DNA of 64,000 nt. Origin: Chitinophaga alhagiae. GTDB taxonomy: Bacteria > Bacteroidota > Bacteroidia > Chitinophagales > Chitinophagaceae. Location of the stretch: positions 42,942 through 106,941 of the forward strand of contig NZ_QXMH01000004.1 in assembly GCF_003568665.1 (NCBI RefSeq). The letters are read 5' to 3'. The position numbers were made by a program, and so were the translations under genes. Positions 8,696 to 19,200 of the stretch are shown in pieces (position 1 is the first letter of the stretch; each line of letters begins with the position of its first letter). The notes under the pieces are model-generated. The model saw only the letters and a program-made list of their open reading frames with translations. It searched no databases and had not been told where the DNA came from.

Positions 8696-9841
8696 CTATA
8701 CGTTCTCCTTTTGGATCAGTGCGGCAGGCGTATTGGCAAGTATACGCATGTCGTAAAAAAATGAATGTTTTTTAGCGTAATCTATATCCAGCCCAATGCG
8801 TTCATCCACGCTCATTTCCTTCTTCCCTCTTTTCTTCACCTGCCACAAGCCGGTGATGCCCGCGGGGGCAATGAACCTTTCCGCATAGCGGTCGGTAGTC
8901 AACGTGGCCGCTTCGTACAGCGGCAGCGGCCGGTTGCCTACCAGGGACATGTCTCCTTTCAGCACGTTGATCAGCTGGGGAATTTCGTCCAGGCTGGTAT
9001 TTCTTAAAAAGGCGCCGATCTTTGTCACTCTCGGATCGTTGGAGAGTTTGAAGAACACGGCGCCATTTTTGTCATCTTTATTATCGTACTGGTTCAGATG
9101 CTGCAGCTCTTTCACTTTTTTGTCCGCATCCGCTACCATGGTCCTGAACTTGTAGAATTTGAATATCTGGTAACGTTTACCGGCGCGGGGCGCAATATAG
9201 AACACATTGCCTTTGGACTCCAGCCTGATGGCGGCGGCAATCAGCAGCAAAAGCGGGCTGAGGGCCACCAGCAGGCCGCCGGCCACGGCAATGTCAAAAC
9301 CGCGTTTGGCAACGCGGCCGGTTAAACGAAAAGCATCTTGTATATAAACGGCCCGGTAGCCGGCTTCTTCAGCGGCGGCCAGTTGTTTTATCTTTTGCGA
9401 AAAAGACAATGTGCTGGTGAACGCCTCAAAAGTGGTAGCCGGGGTAACAATACCGTCTATCCCACCGGTGGTGGCCAGCCTGTCTTTATCCGCCTGGTCA
9501 AATTTTTTCTTGTATACAAACAATGGAACTTTGCTCAGCGTTTTGCTGCTGCGCACGTACTCCACAAAAGCATTGAAAATATCCGCATGCTCATCCAGGT
9601 TAAAAATGATGAACCCCGGCAGCTCGTTGGGCTGCAGCTGGCGGCGCAGCACTCTCTTCACTCCTGCAATGCCATCTGTGGTAATGGCCAGTACACCCGT
9701 TTTCAGTAAAATATGATCGTACGCGTCACTACCGCCAATAGATAAATTAAAGGATACCTGGTGAGCCGCAGGCATAGTGACGACACGGGATCGCGCTTTT
9801 TCCTTTGTGACAGGTAAACTTTGAGACAAATTGTAAATCAT
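8696..9841 (-). CDS. Initiating sugar-phosphate transferase with N-terminal pseudo-receiver
   Basis: The C-terminal half (about 175-381) is a bacterial sugar transferase of the WcaJ/PglC type, which moves a sugar-1-phosphate onto undecaprenyl phosphate to start the EPS unit. It has a hydrophobic re-entrant helix (about 183-207), FKFYKFRTM, the DPRVTKIGAFLRNTSLDEIP motif and LVGNRPLP. The N-terminal 150 residues resemble a response-regulator receiver but look degenerate: the expected phosphoacceptor Asp in FIIFNLDE is Asn, and the usual Lys before Pro is replaced in GIVTPAT. The usual polytopic N-terminus of WcaJ is absent. The gene follows a stand-alone receiver gene, so regulation through this domain is plausible but unproven. 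Confidence 0.9.
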   Translation of the reverse strand: MIYNLSQSLPVTKEKARSRVVTMPAAHQVSFNLSIGGSDAYDHILLKTGVLAITTDGIAGVKRVLRRQLQPNELPGFIIFNLDEHADIFNAFVEYVRSSKTLSKVPLFVYKKKFDQADKDRLATTGGIDGIVTPATTFEAFTSTLSFSQKIKQLAAAEEAGYRAVYIQDAFRLTGRVAKRGFDIAVAGGLLVALSPLLLLIAAAIRLESKGNVFYIAPRAGKRYQIFKFYKFRTMVADADKKVKELQHLNQYDNKDDKNGAVFFKLSNDPRVTKIGAFLRNTSLDEIPQLINVLKGDMSLVGNRPLPLYEAATLTTDRYAERFIAPAGITGLWQVKKRGKKEMSVDERIGLDIDYAKKHSFFYDMRILANTPAALIQKENV

Positions 9842-9886
9842 AATTTCAGGGCTTTACAAATTCGGCAATAAGATGTTGTATTCGGT

Positions 9887-10267
9887 TTATGCGGTCAGCA
9901 CCCTGGCTGACAGCTGCATGTTCTTATCTATGGTTGACATCAGATTAACGGGGTCGAAGGGTTTCCTGATGAAGTCTACGATTTTATAGGCAGCACTCTC
10001 GCGCGGGGCTTCCACGCCTGACAGCACTATCACAGGTACATCATTATATAGCTCATTGCTGTTTAAATGATCAATGAGCTCCCAACCGTCTATATTCGGC
10101 ATCTGAATATCTGTTACGATCATATCGGGTTTATTTCCCTTGGCAAGCCAGAGCATGGCACTGTAGCCATCTGTTGCAGATACAACTTTGTATTTTCTGC
10201 TCAGGAAAGTTTCCAGTAAAAACCTGATCGGCTCGCTATCGTCTATTATAAGTATTGTTTTTTTCAT
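9887..10267 (-). CDS. Single-domain response regulator (CheY-like)
   Basis: This 126-residue protein is one receiver domain with all the key residues: Asp9 and Asp10 (acid pocket), phosphoacceptor Asp53 (TDIQMP), Ser83 and Lys102 (RKPFDP). There is no DNA-binding output domain, so it must act by protein contact after phosphorylation. No histidine kinase lies in the window. It is the first gene of the leftward EPS arm, 45 bases upstream of the sugar transferase that carries a receiver-like N-terminus. A role in tuning EPS initiation is a reasonable inference. Confidence 0.93.
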   Translation of the reverse strand: MKKTILIIDDSEPIRFLLETFLSRKYKVVSATDGYSAMLWLAKGNKPDMIVTDIQMPNIDGWELIDHLNSNELYNDVPVIVLSGVEAPRESAAYKIVDFIRKPFDPVNLMSTIDKNMQLSARVLTA

Positions 10268-10573
10268 TTGAACTTTTTAACGTTAACCACTGAATCGATT
10301 CTTACATAAGGATGCAGGTCAAAATCTGGACGCAGGAGCGGAAAATGGCAAAGACATGTCCGCCTCAAGCATAACGACTTTCGGTTCCAAGGGTTAAGGT
10401 TAAAAATATTCAGTTCAGAAATTCAAAGGAGATGGTTCGGTAGTATGGTATGAGCTTTAAAATTAGAGAGAAATATTGATCTGAGCAAATTATTTATAAT
10501 AAGAGGCAAAAACTCAATACTTCTTCAAATCTTGCGTAAAACTATAATAATAATCATTCTGTAATATCTAAAA

Positions 10574-10602
10574 TTGGTAAATGGCCTGTTTTTCTTGGTA
10601 AA
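10574..10602. repeat. Direct repeat TTGGTAAA, 21-bp period
   Basis: Two exact copies start at 10574 and 10595, so they lie on the same face of the helix two turns apart. This is typical of a dimeric regulator site. Both are in the divergent EPS control region. Confidence 0.5.
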
Positions 10603-10681
10603 CGGTTTGAATCTGGAAGTAAATGATCATTTTTTTTTGCTTTGCGTATTGTCCGGGCACACTGGTAATTAAATTGTTTTA

Positions 10682-10689
10682 TAAGTTTG
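10682..10689 (+). promoter_or_regulatory. Putative -7 box (TAAGTTTG) for the rightward EPS arm
   Basis: The octamer matches TAnnTTTG exactly. It would give a leader of about 110 bases before the GT2 ATG at 10806. A TTG lies too close (10674) to be a standard -33 element. Confidence 0.45.
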
Positions 10690-10725
10690 CTTTTCAAATA
10701 CCCCCAAGGCCCGGCCGCATACTAT

Positions 10726-10809
10726 ATGAAACTGAGCATGACAAATATTTTCAGGACAGCTAAAGCGAAGTTCCATCTGGCCTTTGAACAGACAAATATT
10801 AACAGATGA
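10726..10809 (+). CDS. Possible 27-residue leader peptide
   Basis: ATG at 10726 opens a frame of 27 codons (MKLSMTNIFRTAKAKF...), ending in a TGA that overlaps the GT2 ATG as ATGA. The peptide is basic (Lys/Arg at several positions) and not clearly a signal sequence. The stop-start overlap copies the coupled arrangement seen elsewhere in this EPS locus. It lies downstream of the TAAGTTTG box, so it would be transcribed. No family is recognised, and it could be chance. Confidence 0.3.
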   Translation: MKLSMTNIFRTAKAKFHLAFEQTNINR

Positions 10810-11993
10810 AACTATTGATAATAATATTCTTGTGCAGTTTCTTCATCCTGTTCTACAGTTATGCCGGATATGGGCTGCTGGCCTGGTGCCTGGTGCAATG
10901 CAGGCGCCTGCTGACGCCCCGGAAGGCTTGGCCTGCCACGGAGCTGCCGCCCGTTACCCTGCTCATAGCCGCCTACAACGAGGCCGGGTTTATAGAACAG
11001 AAGATCCACAATACGCTGGAGCTGGATTACCCTGCGGAAAAACTGCAGGTAATGATCGTAACGGACGGGTCTACGGACCATACGCCGGATATTATACGCC
11101 GCTACCCCTCCATTATATTATTACATGAACACGAGCGCAGCGGTAAAACCGCGGCCATTAACCGGGCCATGCAGCAGGTGAGCACTCCCATTGTGGTTTT
11201 CTGCGATGCCAATACCCTGCTCAACAAAGCCGCCATCCGCAACCTGGTAAAACATTATGAAGATCCGCATACCGGCGGCGTGGCCGGGGAAAAGAAAGTG
11301 GTGGCCGGCGGAGACGACGGGGCGGCCGGCATGGAAGGCGTATACTGGAAATACGAGTCCGCGCTCAAAAAGCTGGACGCGGCCCTCTACAGCGTAGTAG
11401 GCGCGGCGGGAGAACTGTTCTCCATACGCACCGCGCTGTTCCGGCCGGTAGAGCCGGAAGTGGTGCTGGACGATTTTATTATTTCCCTCCGCATCAACAT
11501 GGCCGGCTACCGTATTGCCTATGCGCCGGACGCTTACGCCATGGAAGCCCCCTCCTTCTCTATAACGGAAGAGCATAAACGGAAAGTGCGCATCAGCGCC
11601 GGCGGCTTCCAGTCTATTGTGATGCTGAGGCCGCTGCTGAACATATTTAAATACCCGCTGCTGTCTTTCCAGTACATTTCCCACCGCGTGCTGCGGTGGA
11701 CGCTTTGCCCCCTCTGCCTGCCGTTGCTGCTGCTGAGCAATGCGGCACTGGTGGCCATGGGCGCGGGCCCCTGGTTTACCGCCTTTCTGGTAGCGCAGCT
11801 GGCCCTTTACGGGCTGGCGGCCATTGGATATATATTGGCCAGCCGCGCAGTAAGGGTCCGGATATTTTATATACCTTTCTATTTTCTTTTCATGAACGTA
11901 GCCATCTTTGAGGGCTTTTTCCGGTATATCAGGAAGCGGCAGTCCGCAGCCTGGGAAAAATCCTCCCGCAGCATGGCCACCGTATCTTCCTGA
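10806..11993 (+). CDS. Membrane glycosyltransferase family 2
   Basis: The 395-residue enzyme has an N-terminal helix (about 3-22), a GT-A domain (about 45-270) and three to four C-terminal helices (about 295-375). Motifs are LLIAAYNEAGFI, VTDGSTDHT, a DxD-like CDANT, and VVLDDF in the acceptor region. The late motif is KVRISAGGFQS rather than QxxRW, so it resembles the subgroup of single-addition membrane GT2 enzymes more than true processive synthases. It is the first long gene of the rightward EPS arm, and its ATG overlaps a possible leader peptide stop. Sugar and linkage are unknown. Confidence 0.9.
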   Translation: MKLLIIIFLCSFFILFYSYAGYGLLAWCLVQCRRLLTPRKAWPATELPPVTLLIAAYNEAGFIEQKIHNTLELDYPAEKLQVMIVTDGSTDHTPDIIRRYPSIILLHEHERSGKTAAINRAMQQVSTPIVVFCDANTLLNKAAIRNLVKHYEDPHTGGVAGEKKVVAGGDDGAAGMEGVYWKYESALKKLDAALYSVVGAAGELFSIRTALFRPVEPEVVLDDFIISLRINMAGYRIAYAPDAYAMEAPSFSITEEHKRKVRISAGGFQSIVMLRPLLNIFKYPLLSFQYISHRVLRWTLCPLCLPLLLLSNAALVAMGAGPWFTAFLVAQLALYGLAAIGYILASRAVRVRIFYIPFYFLFMNVAIFEGFFRYIRKRQSAAWEKSSRSMATVSS

Positions 11994-12017
11994 TTCATAT
12001 TATTATACTATACAACA

Positions 12018-12776
12018 ATGAGTACCGTAAAGAACCTTCTGAAAAAAACAGCCCTGCCGGTGTACCTCCGCCTGCGCGGCATGTATTACCAGGGCAATAA
12101 AGTGGAATGCCCCGTTTGTAAAGGCAAATATGCCCGCTTCCTGGAAGTGGGTTACAACCGCCGCCCCGCCCAGTGCCCCCGCTGCCGCTCCAATGAACGT
12201 GACAGAACTTTCTGGCTCTTCCTGGAAAAGCATCCCGATTTCCTTTTCCCCGGCATCAAAATGCTGCACGTGGCCCCGGAAGAGATCTATTACAAACGTT
12301 TCCGGAAAGACCCGGCCATACAATATACTGCTGGAGACAAGTTTATTGACGAATACGAAAATACCTACCCGGACGATACCATTTACCTGGACCTCACGGA
12401 CATGAACAATATTCCGGACAACACCTACGATGTAGTGCTCTGCAGCCACGTATTGAGCTGCATCCCGGACGATGCGCAGGCTTTCCGGGAAATACGCCGC
12501 GTGCTGAAACCGGGCGGCAAGGCCATTATACAGGTGCCCGTGCGGGAAGACCTGCCCGTTACCCTGGAAGACCTGACCCTCAAAGACCCCCAGGAAAGGA
12601 TCAGGCTCTTCGGAGACCCCAACTACGTGCGCTTCTATGGCCGCGACTATGAACAGCGGCTGCAGGCCCAGGGCCTCAAGACCCACTTCATCAGGGTGAG
12701 CGATATGCTGAACAAGGCCGAAATTGAACGCTACGGGCTGGTTGGCACAGACGAGATACAGCTTTGCAGCAAATGA
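12018..12776 (+). CDS. Class I SAM-dependent methyltransferase with zinc-ribbon-like N-terminus
   Basis: This 252-residue protein begins with a basic, Cys-rich module holding CPVC (about residues 35-38) and CPRC (about 55-58), likely a metal-binding knuckle. A methyltransferase domain follows, with DLTDMNNIP, NTYDVVLCSHVLSCIPDD and a late RRVLKPGGKAIIQVPV segment, all typical of Methyltransf_11-type enzymes. It lies 24 bases after the GT2 gene and before a strong hairpin. Similar Cys-bearing methyltransferases occur in polysaccharide clusters. It could methylate a sugar of the EPS or a lipid carrier; the substrate is not visible. Confidence 0.87.
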   Translation: MSTVKNLLKKTALPVYLRLRGMYYQGNKVECPVCKGKYARFLEVGYNRRPAQCPRCRSNERDRTFWLFLEKHPDFLFPGIKMLHVAPEEIYYKRFRKDPAIQYTAGDKFIDEYENTYPDDTIYLDLTDMNNIPDNTYDVVLCSHVLSCIPDDAQAFREIRRVLKPGGKAIIQVPVREDLPVTLEDLTLKDPQERIRLFGDPNYVRFYGRDYEQRLQAQGLKTHFIRVSDMLNKAEIERYGLVGTDEIQLCSK

Positions 12777-13268
12777 CACAAACCGCTTTGTACCTGCTGG
12801 GCAGGTACAAACAAATGAGCGGGAATTTTAATTGAAGCGATTTATTTATATAAATATTTATACCGGAAATTTCTATACGTTCACGCGCCGAACCGGTCAA
12901 TTCACCGGGTATTTTATAGATTTTACGAATTTTTTGTGAGCGTGTTAGTTTTTTCTTTATATCTTGCATCAGGTTTTTTCCAGGTTAGTATATCTAAAAC
13001 ATACCTGACCAGTAAGTAAGCCATTAGCACCGAATTACATTTACTAGGAAAAAGCTGATACAATTTTTACCATCTCCTATCTCAAACCACTGGTAATTTA
13101 CAGTATTATTCAAGGTTGCGTTTGAACCGCTAGACCCCAGCGTAAATCACCTGATATTTTTAACCACCACTCCTGCGGAAAATCTGCGTAATGTGCTGAA
13201 TGCATACGATGTAAGTAGGCTATGATACCTCTTATACATTTATTATTACCGGATTTCAACTACGATCT
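12777..13268. other. Intergenic region before the giant T9SS esterase
   Basis: About 490 AT-rich bases. The first part has a perfect hairpin at 12787-12811. The rest shows no reading frame of note and no exact TAnnTTTG box; the nearest is TATCTTGC near 12960. This gap suggests that the T9SS gene has its own promoter. Confidence 0.55.
12787..12811 (+). terminator. Strong hairpin after the methyltransferase gene
   Basis: TTTGTACCTGC pairs perfectly with GCAGGTACAAA across a 3-base loop, and outer CCGCT/AGCGG bases extend it. No T run follows, so it may be an attenuator, an RNA-processing site or a regulator site rather than a classic terminator. It lies 11 bases after the stop. Confidence 0.45.
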
Positions 13269-16200
13269 ATGAATAAATTTTACACGCTGTTATTATCCTT
13301 CCTCTTCGTGATAGGATTTGGTTCTGCACAGGCCCAGACAGGTATATTGGACCCCAGTGATCCAATTGTGGAATATAACCCCTCCTCCCCTCCTGCTGTA
13401 CCCAACTGGGGCATTCTCTCCAAATGGGTCAGGACCAACCGGCTTAGCTGGAATTCTACTTCCTACAAAGCCTACTACTACAAAGGCGTTCACTTCCGGC
13501 TGAAGTTCCCCAAATCTTACCAGCACGGTGTGAATGACGGTAAAAAGTATCCCCTCATCATCTTCTGGCATGGCATCGGAGAGAAAGGCACGGTGTATGA
13601 TAACGAATACTCCCTGCTGCACGGTGGTGAACTGCACCGCAACGCGGTAGACAATGGCCAGTTTGACGGCTTTTTGCTCTACCCGCAGAACATTGGCGGC
13701 TACTTTGGTAACGTACAGTTTGACGCTGTGCGCGATCTCATTTATGAGCACCTGGTACCTGAAGTGAAGGTAGACCAGTTCCGCATTACAGAAGGCGGCC
13801 TTTCCGGTGGCGGCGGCGCCACCTGGGATTTTATGATCCGCCACCCCAAGGTAGTAGCGGCGGCTACGCCCATCAGCGCCTCCAACGCGGCGCTCACCAA
13901 CAGCCTGCAAACCTGGAAGTTCATTCCCGTGTGGCTGTTCCAGGGCGGTAGCGACGTAAACCCTTACCCCGCTTCTTCCCAGGGCGTGTATAACGCGGCC
14001 ATGGGCGTAGGCGCCAACATGAAGTACAGCGAGTACGCCGGCTTCGGCCACGGCTGCTGGTACCAGGCATGGGGCGAAGCAGATTATTTCCCCTTTGCCA
14101 ACCGCGCGCACAAGGCCAACCCCTGGCCTTTATTCGGCAGAACTGAATTTTGCCCCGGAGACCCCATTAACGTAACACTGGGCGTAACCGCGGGTTTTGA
14201 CCAATATGAATGGCGGAAGAACGGCGATGTGATACCCGGCGCCACCGGCAACACGCTAACCGTTACGTCCATCGGCACGTACGATATGCGTTTGAGGGAT
14301 GGCTCCACCTGGTCTCCCTGGTCTCCCATACCGGTGCAGATCAAGATCAAAACGCCTACCGTAAGCCCTAACATCAGCCTGGCAGGCCTTTCCAGCAAAG
14401 TGCTCCCCGCGCTTGACGGGAAAGACAGCGTAGTGCTGCAGGTACCGGCCGGTTATACCTCCTACCTCTGGAAAAAAGCTACAGACGGTATTACCCTGGG
14501 CACCCAGCGTACCTTTACCGCCAAAGATTCCGGCCTGTACGTAGTGAAAGTGACCGAACAGTTCGGTTGCTCCAGCGAGTTCTCCGTTCCTTTCAAAGTG
14601 GTGAAAGCAACCGGTGTACCCGCTCCCCCGCCGGCCAGCAGCCTGCAGGCAAAAGCTACTTCACAAACACAGGTGCAGCTGGACTGGAGTGACAACCCCA
14701 ACCCGGCCAACAACGAAACTGGTTTTGAAATTTACAGGGGCGAAGCCGCGGGCGGCAGCTATAAACTCATCGCCATCACCGCGCCCAACGCCACTGCCTA
14801 TACAGACAACGGGCTCAACCCCAATAAAACGTATTACTATGTGGTAAGAGCGGTGAACGAGAACGGCGCCGCCCCGGCCAGCAATGAGGCCAGCGCCATC
14901 ACGCAGCTGGATACCACGCCGCCCACCGCCCCCGGTGCGCTCACGGTAACCTCCAAATCCCGTACTTCCGTAGGGCTGTCATGGACGGCTTCTACAGACG
15001 ATGTAGGGGTGAACAAATATGATATTTACATCAACGGCAACAAGGTATACACCCTGCCCGGCACACAGACATCTTTCAATTGCACCAACCTGGTACCCCA
15101 GCAGTCCTACAACTTTGTAGTGAAAGCCAGGGACCTCACCGGCAACGTGTCTCCCGCCAGCAACCAGGTACAGGCCAGCGCTGTGATGAGCGGCCTGAAC
15201 TACAAATACTACCATGGCTCTTTCGATGTACTGCCTGACTTCAACACGCTGACCCCGGTAAAAACCGGCAATACGCCCACGGCAGACATCAGCGTGAGAA
15301 CGCAGGGCGACAACTTTGCTTTCCTCTGGGAAGGTTATATCAACATCCCCGTTACCGGCAACTATACGTTTGAAACGTACTCTGATGACGGCAGCAAGCT
15401 CTACATCGGTACTTACAGCCACACGGCTACCGCGGTGGTGAATAACGACGGCCTGCACGGTTCCCAGTACAAGGAAGGTACCAAATACCTCACCGCGGGC
15501 GTGCATCCCTTTGCGGCCACCTTCTTCGAAAAAGGCGGCGGGGAAGAAATGAAGATCTACTGGAAAAACACCGCACATGGTGTAGGCAGCCGGCAAGAAA
15601 TACCTGCCAGCGCCTTCATGGAGCAGGCGCCGCCGCTGGGGGCCAAACCCGCTGCGCCCACCAACATCCTGGCCACTGCCGTGTCTTACAGCAAGATCAA
15701 CCTGACCTGGAACGACAACAGTGCCAACGAGACCGGTTTCGAGATCTACCGTGCCGCCAGCCTCGCCGGGCCATTCAACATCATTACTACCACGGCTGCC
15801 AACGCAGCGTCTTATACAGACAGCCTGCTGCAACCGGCCACTACCTACTACTACAAGGTACAGGCCATCAACAGCAACGGCAACTCAGGCTTTGCCGCTG
15901 CGGAAGCAGGCGGCCTCCAATACGGGTACTACGAGTTCTCTGACATTACCCAGCTGCCCAACTTCAACAACCTCACCCCGGCAGAGACCGGCGCTGTTGA
16001 GAATGTAACGCTGGATGTGCGCAACAGGGAGAATAACTACGCCATCAAATTCAGCGGCTTCATTACCATCCCCACCACAGGCACGTATACGTTCTATACC
16101 GCCTCTGACGATGGCAGCAAGCTGTACATCAACACCTTCAACTCCAACGGCCAGGTAGTGAATAACGACTACCTGCAGGGTACCACCGAACGCTCCGGCA

Positions 16201-19200
16201 CCAAACAGCTCAACGCCGGTGTATACCCGATATACATTACCTTCTTCCAGCGTACAGGCGGTGCGGAACTGCGCGCCAGCTATGCAGGCCCCGGCATTGC
16301 CAAACAGCAGATACCCAACGCGGCGTTCGCTAACCCGCGCATGTCCGCTACCACGCTGCCGCTGCCCGCTGCCCCGGCTGCACCCACCGTGCTGACCGCG
16401 GCTAACGTGCAGGCTAACCAGATCACCCTGCAATGGAACGACAACTCCGCTACAGAAACTGCTTTTGAAGTATACCGTTCTGTAGGAGACAACTCCAACT
16501 TCAAGCTGCAGGCTACCGTAGACAGCAGCAGCGCTGCCACCGGCGTGTATACAGACGCGGCCCTGTTCGCCAACGTGAACTACTACTATAAAGTAAGGGC
16601 CCTCAACATTGGCGGCAACTCCGCGTTCAGCAACGAGATCAGCGCGCTCACGCTGAACAACCCGCCCGTGCTCAACGATCAGCCGAACCGCTTCATGCGG
16701 TACGACGCACAGCTGTCCGTACCGGTAATAGCTACCGATGTGGATGCCGAGCAGATCACCCTGGCGGTAACCAACCTGCCCGCATTCGGCTCCTTTGCTG
16801 ATAACGGGGACGGTACAGGCACCATCCTGTTCAGCAACCCCGGCGTGCAGGATACTTACGGCAATATCACCATCACGGCAACAGACCAGCATGGCGGTGT
16901 TACCAGCAAAGTGTTCCAGCTCACGGTGAACGCCAACTACAAACCCATACTGGGCGCTATATCTAATACCACCCTCAGCGAAAACGCCACTGCGCAGGTG
17001 AACCTGGCCGTAACGAATGATAACGGCACGGACGATCTTACCTGGACGTACACCAACCTGCCTTCTTTTGCAACGGTAGTGTCTAACGGCAAAAACTCGC
17101 AGGTAACCCTGCACCCCACCTTTGCAGACGCGGGCACTTACAATGTAACCGCAAAAGTGGCAGACAACATGGGTGGTGACGATACCAAGAACTTCACCAT
17201 TGTGGTGAACGATGTGAACCCGAACTTCTTTGTGTATGTGAACTTCAACGGCGCCGTATATGATGCGCCCGCGCCCTGGAACAACACCAAGAAGGCGGCT
17301 ATGGGCCTGAACACCACTATTACCGATCTGAAAGATCACAACGGCAACAACACCGGTTACGGTATCAAGGTGATCACCCCCTGGAACCAGATCAACTGGG
17401 GCAGCAACCTGTTCAACGGCGGTATGTATACCTACCAGAACTCAGGCGTGTTCCCTGACAACGTGATGGTAAGCTCCTTCTGGACCACCAATGTGAAGCA
17501 GACCTTCCAGGTAACCGGCCTGAACCCGAACTACAAGTACAACTTCACCTTCTCCGCCAGCCGCAACGCCACAGGCAATTATACCGCGGACTACAGCATC
17601 AACGGCACCACCGTGTCTCTGAACGCTTCCATGAACACTACCGGGTCCGTGACCATCCCCGGCGTGTCTCCGGATGCCAACGGCATTGTTCCGGTAGACC
17701 TGCAGGCCCCCACCGGCTCACTGGCAGCGCACATTGGCGGCATGAAGATAGAAGCGGTGTTTGATGACGGTACCGCACCGGTGAAACCCACCAACTTTGC
17801 GGCCCGCAATACAGACAACGGCATCAGGCTTTCCTGGAAAGACCTGGCTTACAACGAGACCAAATACGAAGTATACCGGTCCACCTCCGAGAACGGCACC
17901 TATGAGCTGCTGAACACCAGCGGTTTCAACGCTAACGACACCGCTTATACAGATGCCACTTCCGCGGCCAACGTGCAGTACTACTACACCATCCGCGGGG
18001 TGAACGCCGCAGGCGCTTCCGGTTATACAGACACCATTGCCATCATGGGCGAGAACAAACTGCCCCTGGTAAGCGCTATCACCAGCGTGAACCTGAAAAC
18101 CGGCGATGTACTGAACATTCCGCTGTCTGCTTCAGACAGCCCGGGTGAAACCCTCACCTTCAGCACCACCGGCCTGCCGGCATTTGCAACGCTCAACAAC
18201 ACCGGCAACGGTACCGGCAGCATAGACCTGGCGCCCACCAATACCAGCATCGGCAAATACACGGTAACGGTAACCGCTACAGACAGTTATGGCGGCAAAG
18301 GTTCCCAGACCTTCACCATCAGCGTAAGGGACAAGAACATCACCTCCATTTACGTGAACTGCAACGCGGTGAACCCCGAAGGCGCTCCGTGGAACAACTT
18401 CAACACCCATCCCATTGCAGGCCGCGCTATCACCAACATGCTGGATGAAACCGGCGCAGCCAGCGGTGTTACCATTACCCTGGTAGACGCCATGACCGGC
18501 TCCAGCATCTTCGGGCCCATCACCGGCGATAACTCCGGCGTATACCCAGACAAGGTGATGAACACCCTGTACTTTGAACAGTCTGCCACGCCTAAACGCA
18601 TCAGGCTGTCTGGCCTCTCCGCCGCCAAGAAGTACAACCTCGTGTTCTTCGGCAGCGAAGGCAACGTATCAGATAACAGGATGACTGTTTACACCGCAGG
18701 CGGCCAGTCTGTACAACTGCAGGCAGCCAACAACACCGCCAACACGGTGCAGTTGAACGGTCTTGTAGCAGACGGCAGCGGTAACATAGAGTTTACCGTA
18801 AGCAAAGGCGCCGGCGCCCTCTACGCTTACCTGAACGCACTGGTAATACAGTCTTACGTAGAAACCGCCACCCCGCTGACCCCGGATAACCTGAAAGCCC
18901 AGGGCAAGTCAAGGACCTCCATCCAGCTGAACTGGAGCAACAAGGCCAGCAACGTGACCGGCATTGAAATTTACCGCGCCGCCACGCTCAACGGCACCTA
19001 CAGCCTGGTAACCACCGTAGCGGCCAACGCCACTTCTTACCTGGACAACAACAGGAGCGAGAACACCCGCTACTATTACAAGATCAGGGCCAAGAACAAC
19101 AGCAACTTCTCTGACTACTCGGCTACGGCCAGCGGCAGCACGTTGAGCCACTCTATTTACATCAACTTCAACGTGAACAACCCCGCCGGCGCACCCTGGA

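Larger units (their letters stand above)
10268..10805. other. Divergent control region of the EPS locus
   Basis: About 540 AT-rich bases separate the two EPS arms. They contain two copies of TTGGTAAA (10574-10581 and 10595-10602) 21 bp apart, a TAAGTTTG box (10682-10689) facing right, a T-rich run near 10630, and a small reading frame at 10726-10809. No clear leftward -7 box (CAAAnnTA on this strand) was found. Confidence 0.6.

Noticed and set aside
15885-17339. 484-codon leftward frame inside the giant esterase gene
   Set aside because: Antisense shadow of a gene with signal peptide, FN3/PA14 domains and T9SS tail; the translation has no recognisable pattern.
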